Source: Chlorocebus sabaeus (lineage: Eukaryota > Chordata > Mammalia > Primates > Cercopithecidae). Taken from it: DNA of 64,000 nucleotides. The DNA is taken from contig NC_132916.1 in assembly GCF_047675955.1 (NCBI RefSeq), positions 73,277,481 through 73,341,480 of the forward strand. Direction: 5' to 3'. The notes beneath the pieces are model-generated. The model was given only the letters and a program-made list of their open reading frames with translations, searched no databases and was not told the origin of the DNA. The translations under genes and the position numbers were made by a program. How positions within the stretch are numbered: position 1 is the stretch's first letter; each line of letters begins with the position of its first letter. Of this stretch, positions 9,115-20,807 are shown one piece after another.

Positions 9115-12100
9115 TCCAAATATCCTTTGGCCAATTCCACAAGAACAGGTTTAGCGAAAGGCTTCTTGAAGGGAAAGATGTAACTCTGTGAGATGAATTA
9201 ACAGAACACAGAGCAGTTTCTCAGAAAGCTTCTTTCCAGTTTTGAACGGAAGATATTTCCTTTTTCACCATAGCCCTCTATGGGCTTCCAAATATCCCTC
9301 TGCCAATTCCACAAGAACAGCCTTAGCGAAAGGCTTCTTGAAGGGAAAGATTTAACTCTGTGAGATGAATTAACAGAACACAGAGCGGTTTCTCAGAAAG
9401 CTTCTTTCCAGTTTTGAACGGAAGATATTTCCTTTTTCACCATAACCCTCTATGGGCTTCCAAATATCCCTTTGCCAATTCCACAAGAACAGCCTTAGCG
9501 AAAGGCTTCTTGAAGGGAAAGATGTAACTCTGTGAGATGAATTCACAGAACACAGAGCAGTTTCTCAGAAAGCTTCTTTCCAGTTTTGAACGGAAGATAT
9601 TTCCTTTTTCACCGTAGACCTCTATGGGCTTCCAAATATCCCTTTGCCAATTCCCCAAGAACAGCCTTAGCGAAAGGCTTCTTGAAGGGAAAGATGTAAC
9701 TCTGTGAGATGAATTAACAGAACACAGAGCAGTTTCTCAGAAAGCTTCTTTCCAGTTTTGAACGGAAGATATTTCCTTTTTCACCATAGCCCTCTATGGG
9801 CTTCCAAATATCCCTTTGCCAATTCCACAAGAACAGCCTTAGCGAAAGGCTTCTTGAAGGGAAAGATGTAACTCTGTGAGATGAATTAACAGAACACAGA
9901 GCAGTTTCTCAGAAAGCTTCTTTCCAGTTTTGAACGGAAGATATTTCCTTTTTCACCATAGCCCTCTATGGGCTTCCAAATATCCCTTTTCCAATTCCAC
10001 AAGAACAGCCTTAGCGAAAGGCTTCTTGAAGGGAAAGATGAAACTCTGTGAGATGAATTAACAGAACACAGAGCAGTTTCTCAGAAATCTTCTTTCCAGT
10101 TTTGAACGGAAGATATTTCCTTTTTCACCATAGCCCTCTATGGGCTTCCAAATATCCCTTTGCCAATTCCACAAGAACAGCCTTAGCGAAAATCTTCTTG
10201 AAGGGAAAGATGTAACTCTGTGAGATGAATTAACAGAACACAGAGCAGTTTCTCAGAAAGCTTCTTTCCAGTTTTGAACGGAAGATATTTCCTTTTTCAC
10301 CATAGCCCTCTATGGGCTTCCAAATATCCCTTTGCCAATTCCACAAGAACAGCCTTAGCGAAAGGCTTCTTGAAGGGAAAGATGTAACTCTGTGAGATGA
10401 ATTAACAGAACACAGAGCAGTTTCTCAGAAAGATTCTTTCCAGTTTTGAACAGAAGATATTTCCTTTTTCACCGTAGCCCTCTAAGGGCTTCCAAATATC
10501 CCTTTGCCAATTCCCCTAGAACAGCCTTAGCGAAAGGCGTCTTGAAGGGAAAGATGTAACACTGTGAGATGAATTAACAGAACACAGAGCAGTTTCTCAG
10601 AAAGCTTGTTTCCAGTTTTGAACGGAAGATATTTCCTTTTTCACCATAGCCCTCTATGGGCTTCCAAATATCCCTTTGCCAATTCCCCAAGAACAGCCTT
10701 AGCGAAAGGCTTCTTGAAGGGAAAGATGTAATTCTGTGAGATGAATTAACAGAACACAGAGCAGTTTCTCAGAAAGCTTCTTTCCAGTTTTGAACGGAAG
10801 ATATTTCCTTTTTCACCATAGCCCTCTATGGGCTTCCAAATATCCCTTTGCCAATTCCACAAGAACAGCCTTAGAGAAAGGCTTCTTGAAGGGAAAGATG
10901 TAACTCTGTGAGATGAATTAACAGAACACAGAGCAGTTTCTCAGAAAGCTTCTTTCCAGTTTTGAACGGAAGATATTTCCTTTTTCACCATAGCCCTCTA
11001 TGGGCTTCCAAATATCCCTTTGCCAATTCCACAAGAACAGCCTTAGCGAAAGGCTTCTTGAAGGGAAAGATGTAACTCTGTGAGATGAATTAACAGAACA
11101 CAGAGCAGTTTCTCAAAAAGCTTCTTTCCAGTTTTGAACGGAAGATATTTCCTTTTTCACCATAGCCCTCTATGGGCTTCCAAATATCCCTTTGCCAATT
11201 CCACAAGAACAGCCTTAGCGAAAGGCTTCTTGAAGGGAAAGATGTAACTCTGTGAGATGAATTAACAGAACACAGAGCAGTTTCTCAGAAAGCTTCTTTC
11301 CATTTTGGAACGGAAGATATTTCCTTTTTCACCATAGCCCTCTATGGGCTTCCAAATATCCCTTTGCCAATTCCACAAGAACAGCCTTAGCGAAAGGATT
11401 CTTGAAGGGAAAGATGTAACTCTGTGAGATGAATTCACAGAACACAGAGCAGTTTCTCAGAAAGCTTCTTTCCAGTTTTGAACGGAAGATATTTCCTTTT
11501 CCCCATAGCCCTCTATGGGCTTCCAAATATCCCTTTGCCAATTCCACAAGAACAGCCTTAGCGAAAGGCTTCTTGAAGGGAAAGATGTAACTCTGTGAGA
11601 TGAATTCACAGAACACAGAGCAGTTTCTCAGAAAGCTTCTTTCCAGTTTTGAACGGAAGATATTTCCTTTTTCACCATAGCCCTCTATGGGCTTCCAAAT
11701 ATCCTTTGGCCAATTCCACAAGAACAGGTTTAGCGAAAGGCTTCTGCAAGGGAAAGATGTAGCTCTGTGAGATGAATTAACAGAACACAGAGCAGTTTCT
11801 CAGAAAGCTTCTTTCCAGTTTTGAACGGAAGATATTTCCTTTTTCACCATAGCCCTCTATGGGCTTCCAAATATCCCTCTGCCAATTCCACAAGAACAGC
11901 CTTAGCGAAAGGCTTCTTGAAGGGAAAGATTTAACTCTGTGAGATGAATTAACAGAACACAGAGCGGTTTCTCAGAAAGCTTCTTTCCAGTTTTGAACGG
12001 AAGATATTTCCTTTTTCACCATAACCCTCTATGGGCTTCCAAATATCCCTTTGCCAATTCCACAAGAACAGCCTTAGCGAAAGGCTTCTTGAAGGGAAAG

Positions 12101-15100
12101 ATGTAACTCTGTGAGATGAATTCACAGAACACAGAGCAGTTTCTCAGAAAGCTTCTTTCCAGTTTTGAACGGAAGATATTTCCTTTTTCACCGTAGCCCT
12201 CTATGGGCTTCCAAATATCCCTTTGCCAATTCCCCAAGAACAGCCTTAGCGAAAGGCTTCTTGAAGGGAAAGATGTAACTCTGTGAGATGAATTAACAGA
12301 ACACAGAGCAGTTTCTCAGAAAGCTTCTTTCCAGTTTTGAACGGAAGATATTTCCTTTTTCACCATAGCCCTCTATGGGCTTCCAAATATCCCTTTGCCA
12401 ATTCCACAAGAACAGCCTTAGCGAAAGGCTTCCTGAAGGGAAAGATGTAACTCTGTGAGATGAATTAACAGAACACAGAGCAGTTTCTCAGAAAGCTTCT
12501 TTCCAGTTTTGAACGGAAGATATTTCCTTTTTCACCATAGCCCTCTATGGGCTTCCAAATATCCCTTTGCCAATTCCACAAGAACAGCCTCAGCGAAAGG
12601 CTTCTTGAAGGGAAAGATGTAACTCTGTGAGATGAATTAACAGAACACAGAGCAGTTTCTCAGAAAGCTTCTTTCCATTTTGGAACGGAAGATATTTCCT
12701 TTTTCACCATAGCCCTCTATGGGCTTCCAAATATCCCTTTGCCAATTCCACAAGAACAGCCTTAGCGAAAGGCTTCTTGAAGGGAAAGATGTAACTCTGT
12801 GAGATGAATTCACGGAACACAGATTAGTTTATCAGAAAGCTTCTTTCCAGTTTTGAACGGAAGATATTTCCTTTTTCACCATAGCCCTCTATGGGCTTCC
12901 AAATATCCCTTTGCCAATTCCACAAGAACAGCCTTAGCGAAAGGCTTCTTGAAGGGAAAGATGTAACTCTGTGAGATGAATTCACAGAACACAGAGCAGT
13001 TTCTCAGAAAGCTTCTTTCCAGTTTTGAACGGAAGATATTTCCTTTTTCACCGTAGCCCTCTATGGGCTTCCAAATATCCCTTTGCCAATTCCACAAGAA
13101 CAGCCTTAGCGAAAGGCTTCTTGAAGGGAAAGATGTACCTCTGTGAGATGAATTCACAGAACACAGAGCAGTTTCTCAGAAAGCTTCTTTCCAGTTTTGA
13201 AAGGAAGATATTTCCTTTTTCACCATAGACCTCTATGGGCTTCCAAATATCCCTTTGCAAATTCCACAAGAACAGGTTTAGCGAAAGGCTTCTGCAAGGG
13301 AAAGATGTAACTCTGTGAGATGAATTAACAGAACACAGAGCAGTTTCTCAGAAAGCTTCTTTCCAGTTTTGAACGGAAGATATTTCCTTTTTGACCATAG
13401 CCCTCTATGGGCTTCCAAATATCCCTCTGCCAATTCCACAAGAACAGCCTTAGCGAAAGGCTTCTTGAAGGGAAAGATGTAACTCTGTGAGATGAATTAA
13501 CAGAACACAGAGCAGTTTCTCAGAAAGCTTCTTTCCAGTTTTGAACGGAAGATATTTCCTTTTTCACCGTAGCCCTCTATGGGCTTCCAAATATCCCTTT
13601 GCCAATTCCAGAAGAACAGCCTTAGCGAAAGGCTTCTTGAAGGGAAAGATGTAACTCTGTGAGATGAATTAACAGAACACAGAGCAGTTTCTCAGAAAGC
13701 TTCTTTCCAGTTTTGAACGGAAGATATTTCCTTTTTCACCATAGCCCTCTATGGGCTTCCAAATATCCCTTTGCCAATTCCACAAGAACAGCCTTAGCGA
13801 AAGGCTTCTTGAAGGGAAAGATGTAACTCTGTGAGATGAATTAACAGAACACAGAGCAGTTTCTCAGAAAGCTTCTTTCCAGTATTGAACGGAAGATATT
13901 TCCTTTTTCACCATAGCCCTCTATGGGCTTCCAAATATCCCTTTGCCAATTCCACAAGAACAGCCTTAGCGAAAGGCTTCTTGAAGGGAAAGATGTAACT
14001 CTGTGAGATGAATTAACAGAACACAGAGCAGTTTCTCAGAAAGCTTCTTTCGATTTTGGAACGGAAGATATTTCCTTTTTCACCATAGCCCTCTATGGGC
14101 TTCCAAATATCCCTTTGCCAATTCCACAAGAACAGCCTTAGCGAAAGGCTTCTTGAAGAGAAAGATGTAACTCTGTGAGATGAATTCACAGAACACAGAG
14201 TAGTTTCTCAGAAAGCTTCTTTCCACTTTTAAACGGAAGATATTTCCTTTTTCACCATAGCCCTCGATGGGCTTCCAAATATCCCTTTGCCAATTCCACA
14301 AGAACAGCCTTAGCGAAAGGCTTCTTGAAGGGAAAGATGTAACTCTGTGAGATGAATTCACAGAACACAGAGCAGTTTCTCAGAAAGCTTCTTTCCAGTT
14401 TTGAACGGAAGATATTTCCTTTTTCACCATAGCCCTCTATGGGCTTCCAAATATCCCTTTGCCAATTCCACAAGAACAGCCTTAGCGAAAGGCTTCTTGA
14501 AGGGAAAGATGTAACTCTGTGAGATGAATTCACAGAACACAGAGCAGTTTCTCAGAAAGCTTCTTTCCAGTTTGGAACTGAAGATATTTCCTTTTTCACC
14601 ATAGCCCTCTATGGGCTTCCAAATATCCCTTTGCCAATTCCACAAGAACAGCCTTAGCGAAAGGCTTCTTGAAGGGAAAGATGTAACTCTGTGAGATGAA
14701 TTAACAGAACACAGAGCAGTTTCTCACAAAGCTTCTTTCCAGTTTTGAACGGAAGATATTTCCTTTTTCACCATAGCCCTCTGTGGGCTTCCAAATATCC
14801 CTTTGCCAATTCCAAAAGAACAGCCTTAGCGAAAGGCTTCTTGAAGGGAAAGATGTAACTCTGTGAGATGAATTAACAGAACACAGAGCAGTTTCTCAGA
14901 AAGCTTCTTTCCAGTTTTGAACGGAAGATATTTCCTTTTTCACCATAGCCCTCTAGGGGCTTCCAAATATCCCTTTTCCAATTCCACAAAAACAGCCTTA
15001 GCGAAAGGCTTCTTGAAGGGAAAGATGTAACTCTGTGAGATGAATTCACAGAACACAGAGCAGTTTCTCAGAAAGCTTCTTTCCAGTTTGGAACGGAAGA

Positions 15101-17832
15101 TATTTCCTTTTTCACCATAGCCCTCTATGGGCTTCCAAATATCCCTTTGCCAATTCCACAAGAACAGCCTTAGCGAAAGGCTTCTTGAAGGGAAAGATGT
15201 AACTCTGTGAGATGAATTTACAGAACACAGAGCAGTTTCCAGAAAGCTTCTTTCCATTTTGGAACGGAAGATATTTCCTTTTTCACCATAGCCCTCTATG
15301 GGCTTCCAAATATCCCTTTGCCAATTCCACAAGAACAGCCTTAGCGAAAGGCTTCTTGAAGGGAAAGATGTAACTCTGTGAGATGAATTAACAGAACACA
15401 GAGCAGTTTCTCAGAAAGCTTCTTTCCAGTTTTGAACGGAAGATATTTCCTTTTTCACCATAGCCCTCTATGGGCTTCCAAATATCCCTTTGCCAATTCC
15501 ACAAGAACAGCCTTAGCGAAAGGCTTCTTGAAGGGAAAGATGTAACTCTGTGAGATGAATTAACAGAACACAGAGCAGTTTCTCGGAAAGCTTCTTTCCA
15601 GTTTTGAACGGAAGATATTTCCTTTTTTACCATAGCCGTCTATGGGCTTCCAAATATCCCTTTGCCAATTCCACAAGAACAGCCTTAGGGAAAGGCTTCT
15701 TGAAGGGAAAGTTGTAACTCTGTGAGATGAATTAACAGAACACAGAGCAGTTTCTCACAAAGCTTCTTTCCAGTTTTGAACGGAAGATATTTCCTTTTTC
15801 ACCATAGCCCTCTGTGGGCTTCCAAATATCCCTTTGCCAATTCCAAAAGAACAGCCTTAGCGAAAGGCTTCTTGAAGGGAAAGATGTAACTCTGTGAGAT
15901 GAATTAACAGAACACAGAGCAGTTTCTCAGAAAGCTTCTTTCCAGTTTTGAACGGAAGATATTTCCTTTTTCACCATAGCCCTCTAGGGGCTTCCAAATA
16001 TCCCTTTTCCAATTCCACAAAAACAGCCTTAGCGAAAGGCTTCTTGAAGGGAAAGATGTAACTCTGTGAGATGAATTCACAGAACACAGAGCAGTTTCTC
16101 AGAAAGCTTCTTTCCAGTTTTGAACGGAAGATATTTCCTTTTTCACCATAGCCCTCTATGGGCTTCCAAATATCCCTTTGCCAATTCCACAAGAACAGCC
16201 TTAGCGAAAGGCTTCTTGAAGGGAAAGATGTAACTCTGTGAGATGAATTAACAGAACACAGAGCAGTTTCTCAGAAAGCTTCTTTCCAGTTTTGAATGGA
16301 AGATATTTCCTTTTTCACCATAGCCCTCTATGGGCTTCCAAATATCCCTTTGCCAATTCCACAAGAACAGCCTTAGCGAAAGGCTTCTTGAAGGGAAAGA
16401 TGTAACTCTGTGAGATGAATTAACAGAACACAGAGCAGTTTCTCAGAATGCTTCTTTCCAGTTTTGAACGGAAGATATTTCCTTTTTCACCATAGCCCTC
16501 TAAGGGCTTCCAAATATCCCTTTGCCAATTCCACAAGAACAGCCTTAGCGAAAGGCTTCTTGAAGGGAAAGATGTAACTCTGTGAGATGAATTAACAGAA
16601 CACAGAGCAGTTTCTCAGAAAGCTTCTTTCCATTTTGGAACGGAAGATATTTCCTTTTTCACCATAGCCCTCTATGGGCTTCCCAATTTCCCTTTGCCAA
16701 TTCCACAAGAACAGCATTAGCGAAAAGCGTCTTGAAGGGAAAGATGTATCTCTGTGAGATGAATTAGCAGAACACAGAGCAGTTTCTCAGAAAGCTTCTC
16801 TCCAGTTTTGAACGGAAGATATTTCCTTTTTCAACATAGCCCTGTATGTGCTTCCAAATATACCTTTGCCAATTCCACAAGAACAGCCTTAGCGAAAGGC
16901 TTCTTGAAGGGAAAGATGTAACTCTGTGAGATGAATTAACAGAACACAGAGCAGTTTCTCAGAAAGCTTCTTTCCAGTTTTGAACGGAAGATATTTCCTT
17001 TTTCACCATAGCCCTCTATGGGCTTCCAAATATCCTTTGGCCAATTCCACAAGAACAGGTTTAGCGAAAGGCTTCTTGAAGGGAAAGATGTAACTCTGTG
17101 AGATGAATTAACAGAACACAGAGCAGTTTCTCAGAAAGCTTCTTTCCAGTTTTGAACGGAAGATATTTCCTTTTTCACCGTAGCCCTCTATGGGCTTCCA
17201 AATATCCCTCTGCCAATTCCACAAGAACAGCCTTAGCGAAAGGCTTCTTGAAGGGAAAGATGTAACTCTGTGAGATGAATTAACAGAACACAGAGCAGTT
17301 TCTCAGAAAGCTTCTTTCCAGTTTTGAACGGAAGATATTTCCTTTTTCACCATAGCCCTCTATGGGCTTGCAAATATCCCTTTGCCAATTCCACAAGAAC
17401 AGCCTTAGCGAAAGGCTTCTTGAAGGGAAAGATGTAACTCTGTGAGATGAATTAACAGAACACAGAGCAGTTTCTCAGAAAGCTTCTTTCCAGTTTTGAA
17501 CGGAAGATATTTCCTTTTTCACCGTAGCCCTCTATGGGCTTCCAAATATCCCTTTGCCAATTCCCCAAGAACAGCCTTAGCGAAAGGCTTCTTGAAGGGA
17601 AAGATGTAACTCTGTGAGATGAATTAACAGAACACAGAGCAGTTTCTCAGAAAGCTTCTTTCCAGTTTTGAACGGAAGATATTTCCTTTTTCACCATAGC
17701 CCTCTATGGGCTTCCAAATATCCCTTTGCCAATTCCACAAGAACAGCCTTAGCGAAAGGCTTCTGAAAGGGAAAGATGTAACTCTGTGAGATGAATTAAC
17801 AGAACACAGAGCAGTTTCTCAGAAAGCTTCTT

Positions 17833-17849
17833 TCCCGTTTTGAACGGAA
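17833..17849 (-). other. Near-match to the CENP-B box, in 77-mer copy 1
   Basis: One monomer reads TCCCGTTTTGAACGGAA where others read TCCAG. On the minus strand it matches eight of the nine bases I recall as essential in the CENP-B box (NTTCGNNNNANNCGGGN): CGGG and the central A are present, but TTCG is TCCG. The ordinary monomer matches seven of nine. The position is one box-length away from where human CENP-B boxes sit, so a chance origin is likely. Binding is not shown. Confidence 0.4.
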
Positions 17850-18240
17850 GATATTTCCTTTTTCACCGTAGCCCTCTATGGGCTTCCAAATATCCCTCTG
17901 CCAATTCCACAAGAACAGCCTTAGCGAAAGGCTTCTTGAAGGGAAAGATGTAACTCTGTGAGATGAATTAACAGAACACAGAGCGGTTTCTCAGAAAGCT
18001 TCTTTCCAGTTTTGAACGGAAGATATTTCCTTTTTCACCATAGCCCTCTATGGGCTTCCAAATATCCCTTTGCCAATTCCACAAGAAGAGCCTTAGCGAA
18101 AGGCTTCTTGAAGGGAAAGATGTAACTCTGTGAGATGAATTAACAGAACACAGAGCAGTTTCTCAGAAAGCTTCTTTCCAGTTTTGAACGGAAGATATTT
18201 CCTTTTTCACCGTAGCCCTCTATGGGCTTCCAAATATCCC

Positions 18241-18245
18241 TTGTG
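18241..18245. other. One-base insertion marker CCCTTGTGCC (six copies)
   Basis: CCCTTTGCC has become CCCTTGTGCC, one base longer. Copies start at 18241, 31482, 37674, 41803, 44728 and 48856. It is the only net insertion class in the window and tags the 77-mer and 24-mer families as relatives. The spacings are 13,241, 6,192, 4,129, 2,925 and 4,128. Confidence 0.8.
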
Positions 18246-20807
18246 CCAATTCCCCAAGAACAGCCTTAGCGAAAGGCTTCTTGAAGGGAAAGATGTAACT
18301 CTGTGAGATGAATTAACAGAACACAGAGCAGTTTCTCAGAAAGCTTCTTTCCAGTTTTGAACGGAAGATATTTCCTTTTTCACCATAGCCCTCTATGGGC
18401 TTCCAAATATCCCTTTGCCAATTCCACAAGAACAGCCTTAGCGAAAGGCTTCTTGAAGGGAAAGATGTAACTCTGTGAGATGAATTCACAGAACACAGAG
18501 CAGTTTCTCAGAAAGCTTCTTTCCAGTTTTGAACGGAAGATATTTCCTTTTTCACCATAGCCCTCTATGGGCTTCCAAATATCCCTTTGCCAATTCCACA
18601 AGAACAGCCTTAGCGAAACGCTTCTTGAAGGGAAAGATGTAACTCTGTGAGATGAATTAACAGAACACAGAGCGGTTTCTCAGAAAGCTTCTTTCCATTT
18701 TGGAACGGAAGATATTTCCTTTTTCACCATAGCCCTCTATGGGCTTCCAAATATCCCTTTGCCAATTCCACAAGAACAGCCTTAGCGAAAGGCTTCTTGA
18801 AGGGAAAGATGTAACTCTGTGAGATGAATTCACAGAACACAGAGTAGTTTCTCAGAAAGCTTCTTTCCAGTTTTGAACGGAAGATATTTCCTTTTTCACC
18901 ATAGCCCTCTATGGGCTTCCAAATATCCCTTTGCCAATTCCACAAGAACAGCCTTAGCGAAAGGCTTCTTGAAGGGAAAGATGTAACTCTGTGAGATGAA
19001 TTCACAGAACACAGAGCAGTTTCTCAGAAAGCTTCTTTCCAGTTTTGAACGGAAGATATTTCCTTTTTCACCATAGCCCTCTATGGGCTTCCAAATATCC
19101 CTTTGCCAATTCCACAAGAACAGCCTTAGCGAAAGGCTTCTTGAAGGGAAAGATGTAACTCTGTGAGATGAATTAACAGAACACAGAGCGGTTTCTCAGA
19201 AAGCTTCTTTCCATTTTGGAACGGAAGATATTTCCTTTTTCACCATAGCCCTCTATGGGCTTCCAAATATCCCTTTGCCAATTCCACAAGAACAGCCTTA
19301 GCGAAAGGATTCTTGAAGGGAAAGATGTAACTCTGTGAGATGAATTCACAGAACACAGAGCAGTTTCTCAGAAAGCTTCTTTCCAGTTTTGAACAGAAGA
19401 TATTTCCTTTTTCACCATAGCCCTCTATGGGCTTCCAAATATCCCTTTGCCAATTCCACAAGAACAGCCTTAGCGAAAGGCTTCTTGAAGGGAAAGATGT
19501 AACTCTGTGAGATGAATTCACAGAACACAGAGCAGTTTCTCAGAAAGCTTCTTTCCAGTTTTGAAAGGAAGATATTTCCTTTTTCACCATAGCCCTCTAT
19601 GGGCTTCCAAATATCCCTTTGCCAATTCCACAAGAACAGGTTTAGCGAAAGGCTTCTGCAAGGGAAAGATGTAACTCTGTGAGATGAATTAACAGAACAC
19701 AGAGCAGTTTCTCAGAAAGCTTCTTTCCAGTTTTGAACGGAAGATATTTCCTTTTTCACCATAGCCCTCTATGGGCTTCCAAATATCCCTCTGCCAATTC
19801 CACAAGAACTGCCTTAGCGAAAGGCTTCTTGAAGGGAAAGATGTAACTCTGTGAGATGAATTAACAGAACACAGAGCGGTGTCTCAGAAAGCTTCTTTCC
19901 AGTTTTGAACGGAAGATATTTTTTTTTCACCATAGCCCTCTATGGGCTTCCAAATATCCCTTTGCCAATTCCACAAGAACAGCCTTAGCGAAAGGCTTCT
20001 TGAAAGGAAAGATGTAACTCTGTGAGATGAATTAACAGAACACAGAGCAGTTTCTCAGAAAGCTTCTTTCCAGTTTTGAACGGAAGATATTTCCTTTTTC
20101 ACCGTAGCCCTCTATGGGCTTCCAAATATCCCTTTGCCAATTCCCCAAGAACAGCCTTAGCGAAAGGCTTCTTGAAGGGAAAGATGTAACTCTGTGAGAT
20201 GAATTAACAGAACACAGAGCAGTTTCTCAGAAAGCTTCTTTCCAGTTTTGAACGGAAGATATTTCCTTTTTCACCATAGCCCTCTATGGGCTTCCAAATA
20301 TCCCTTTGCCAATTCCACAAGAACAGCCTTAGCGAAAGGCTTCTTGAAGGGAAAGATGTAACTCTGTGAGATGAATTAACAGAACACAGAGCAGTTTCTC
20401 AGAAAGCTTCTTTCCAGTTTTGAACGGAAGATATTTCCTTTTTCACCATAGCCCTCTATGGGCTTCCAAATATCCCTTTGCCAATTCCACAAGAACAGCC
20501 TTAGCGAAAGGCTTCTTGAAGGGAAAGATGAAACTCTGTGAGATGAATTAACAGAACACAGAGCAGTTTCTCAGAAATCTTCTTTCCAGTTTTGAACGGA
20601 AGATATTTCCTTTTTCACCATAGCCCTCTATGGGCTTCCAAATATCCCTTTGCCAATTCCACAAGAACAGCCTTAGCGAAAATCTTCTTGAAGGGAAAGA
20701 TGTAACTCTGTGAGATGAATTAACAGAACACAGAGCAGTTTCTCAGAAAGCTTCTTTCCAGTTTTGAACGGAAGATATTTCCTTTTTCACCATAGCCCTC
20801 TATTAGC

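Larger units (their letters stand above)
7738..12553 (-). repeat. Nested duplication inside the 77-mer, 16/15-monomer period
   Basis: The GGCGTCTT monomer recurs after exactly 16 monomers (7784 and 10536, 2,752 bp). After it the same order follows: TAATTCTG, TTAGAGAAAGG, CTCAAAAAG, CCATTTTGG, AGGATTC with GAATTCAC, CTTTGGCC, GATTTAAC, CATAACCC, CACCGTAG, CCCCAAG. The GAACAGAAG monomer at 8082 is missing from the second run, so the spacing falls to 15 monomers. Copy 2 of the 77-mer has the same nested structure at 20980-25.8 kb, so this event came before the 13-kb duplication. Confidence 0.7.
7566..20807 (-). repeat. 77-monomer higher-order unit, copy 1 (13,242 bp)
   Basis: Rare markers recur after 13,241-13,242 bp: GGCGTCTT (7784 to 21026; 10536 to 23777), TTCCCCATAG (11501 to 24742), the TTTCCAGAAAG deletion (15237 to 28478), CCCAATTTCCC (16680 to 29921), CCCGTTTTG (17834 to 31075), CCCTTGTGCC (18241 to 31482) and the 9-T run (19919 to 33160). 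77 x 172 less the net internal indels (-2) gives 13,242. By eye I find only six places that differ from copy 2. The left limit is set where similarity upstream drops (GGGC at 7562-7565 against TAGC before copy 2). Confidence 0.85.

Noticed and set aside
11329..11721. Minus-strand open frame of 130 codons (also at 2044, 14940, 24570, 28181, 57593, 61892) as a possible protein
   Set aside because: It is satellite sequence read through one or two single-base indels that join two frames of the same monomer. The products are repeats of the same residues in shifted phase, with no gene context.
13025..13228. Plus-strand 67-codon frames (also 26266, 39510, 55162, 56194, 58257, 59289, 62556, 63588)
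   Set aside because: They exist only because the TACCTCTG variant replaces a TAA codon in that monomer type. They are copies of one satellite monomer, not genes.
18724..19005. Dozens of 73- to 93-codon minus-strand frames along the window
   Set aside because: They appear wherever the GAATTCAC variant removes a stop codon and end at fixed monomer positions. The 172-bp period shifts frame every monomer, so no coding constraint is plausible.
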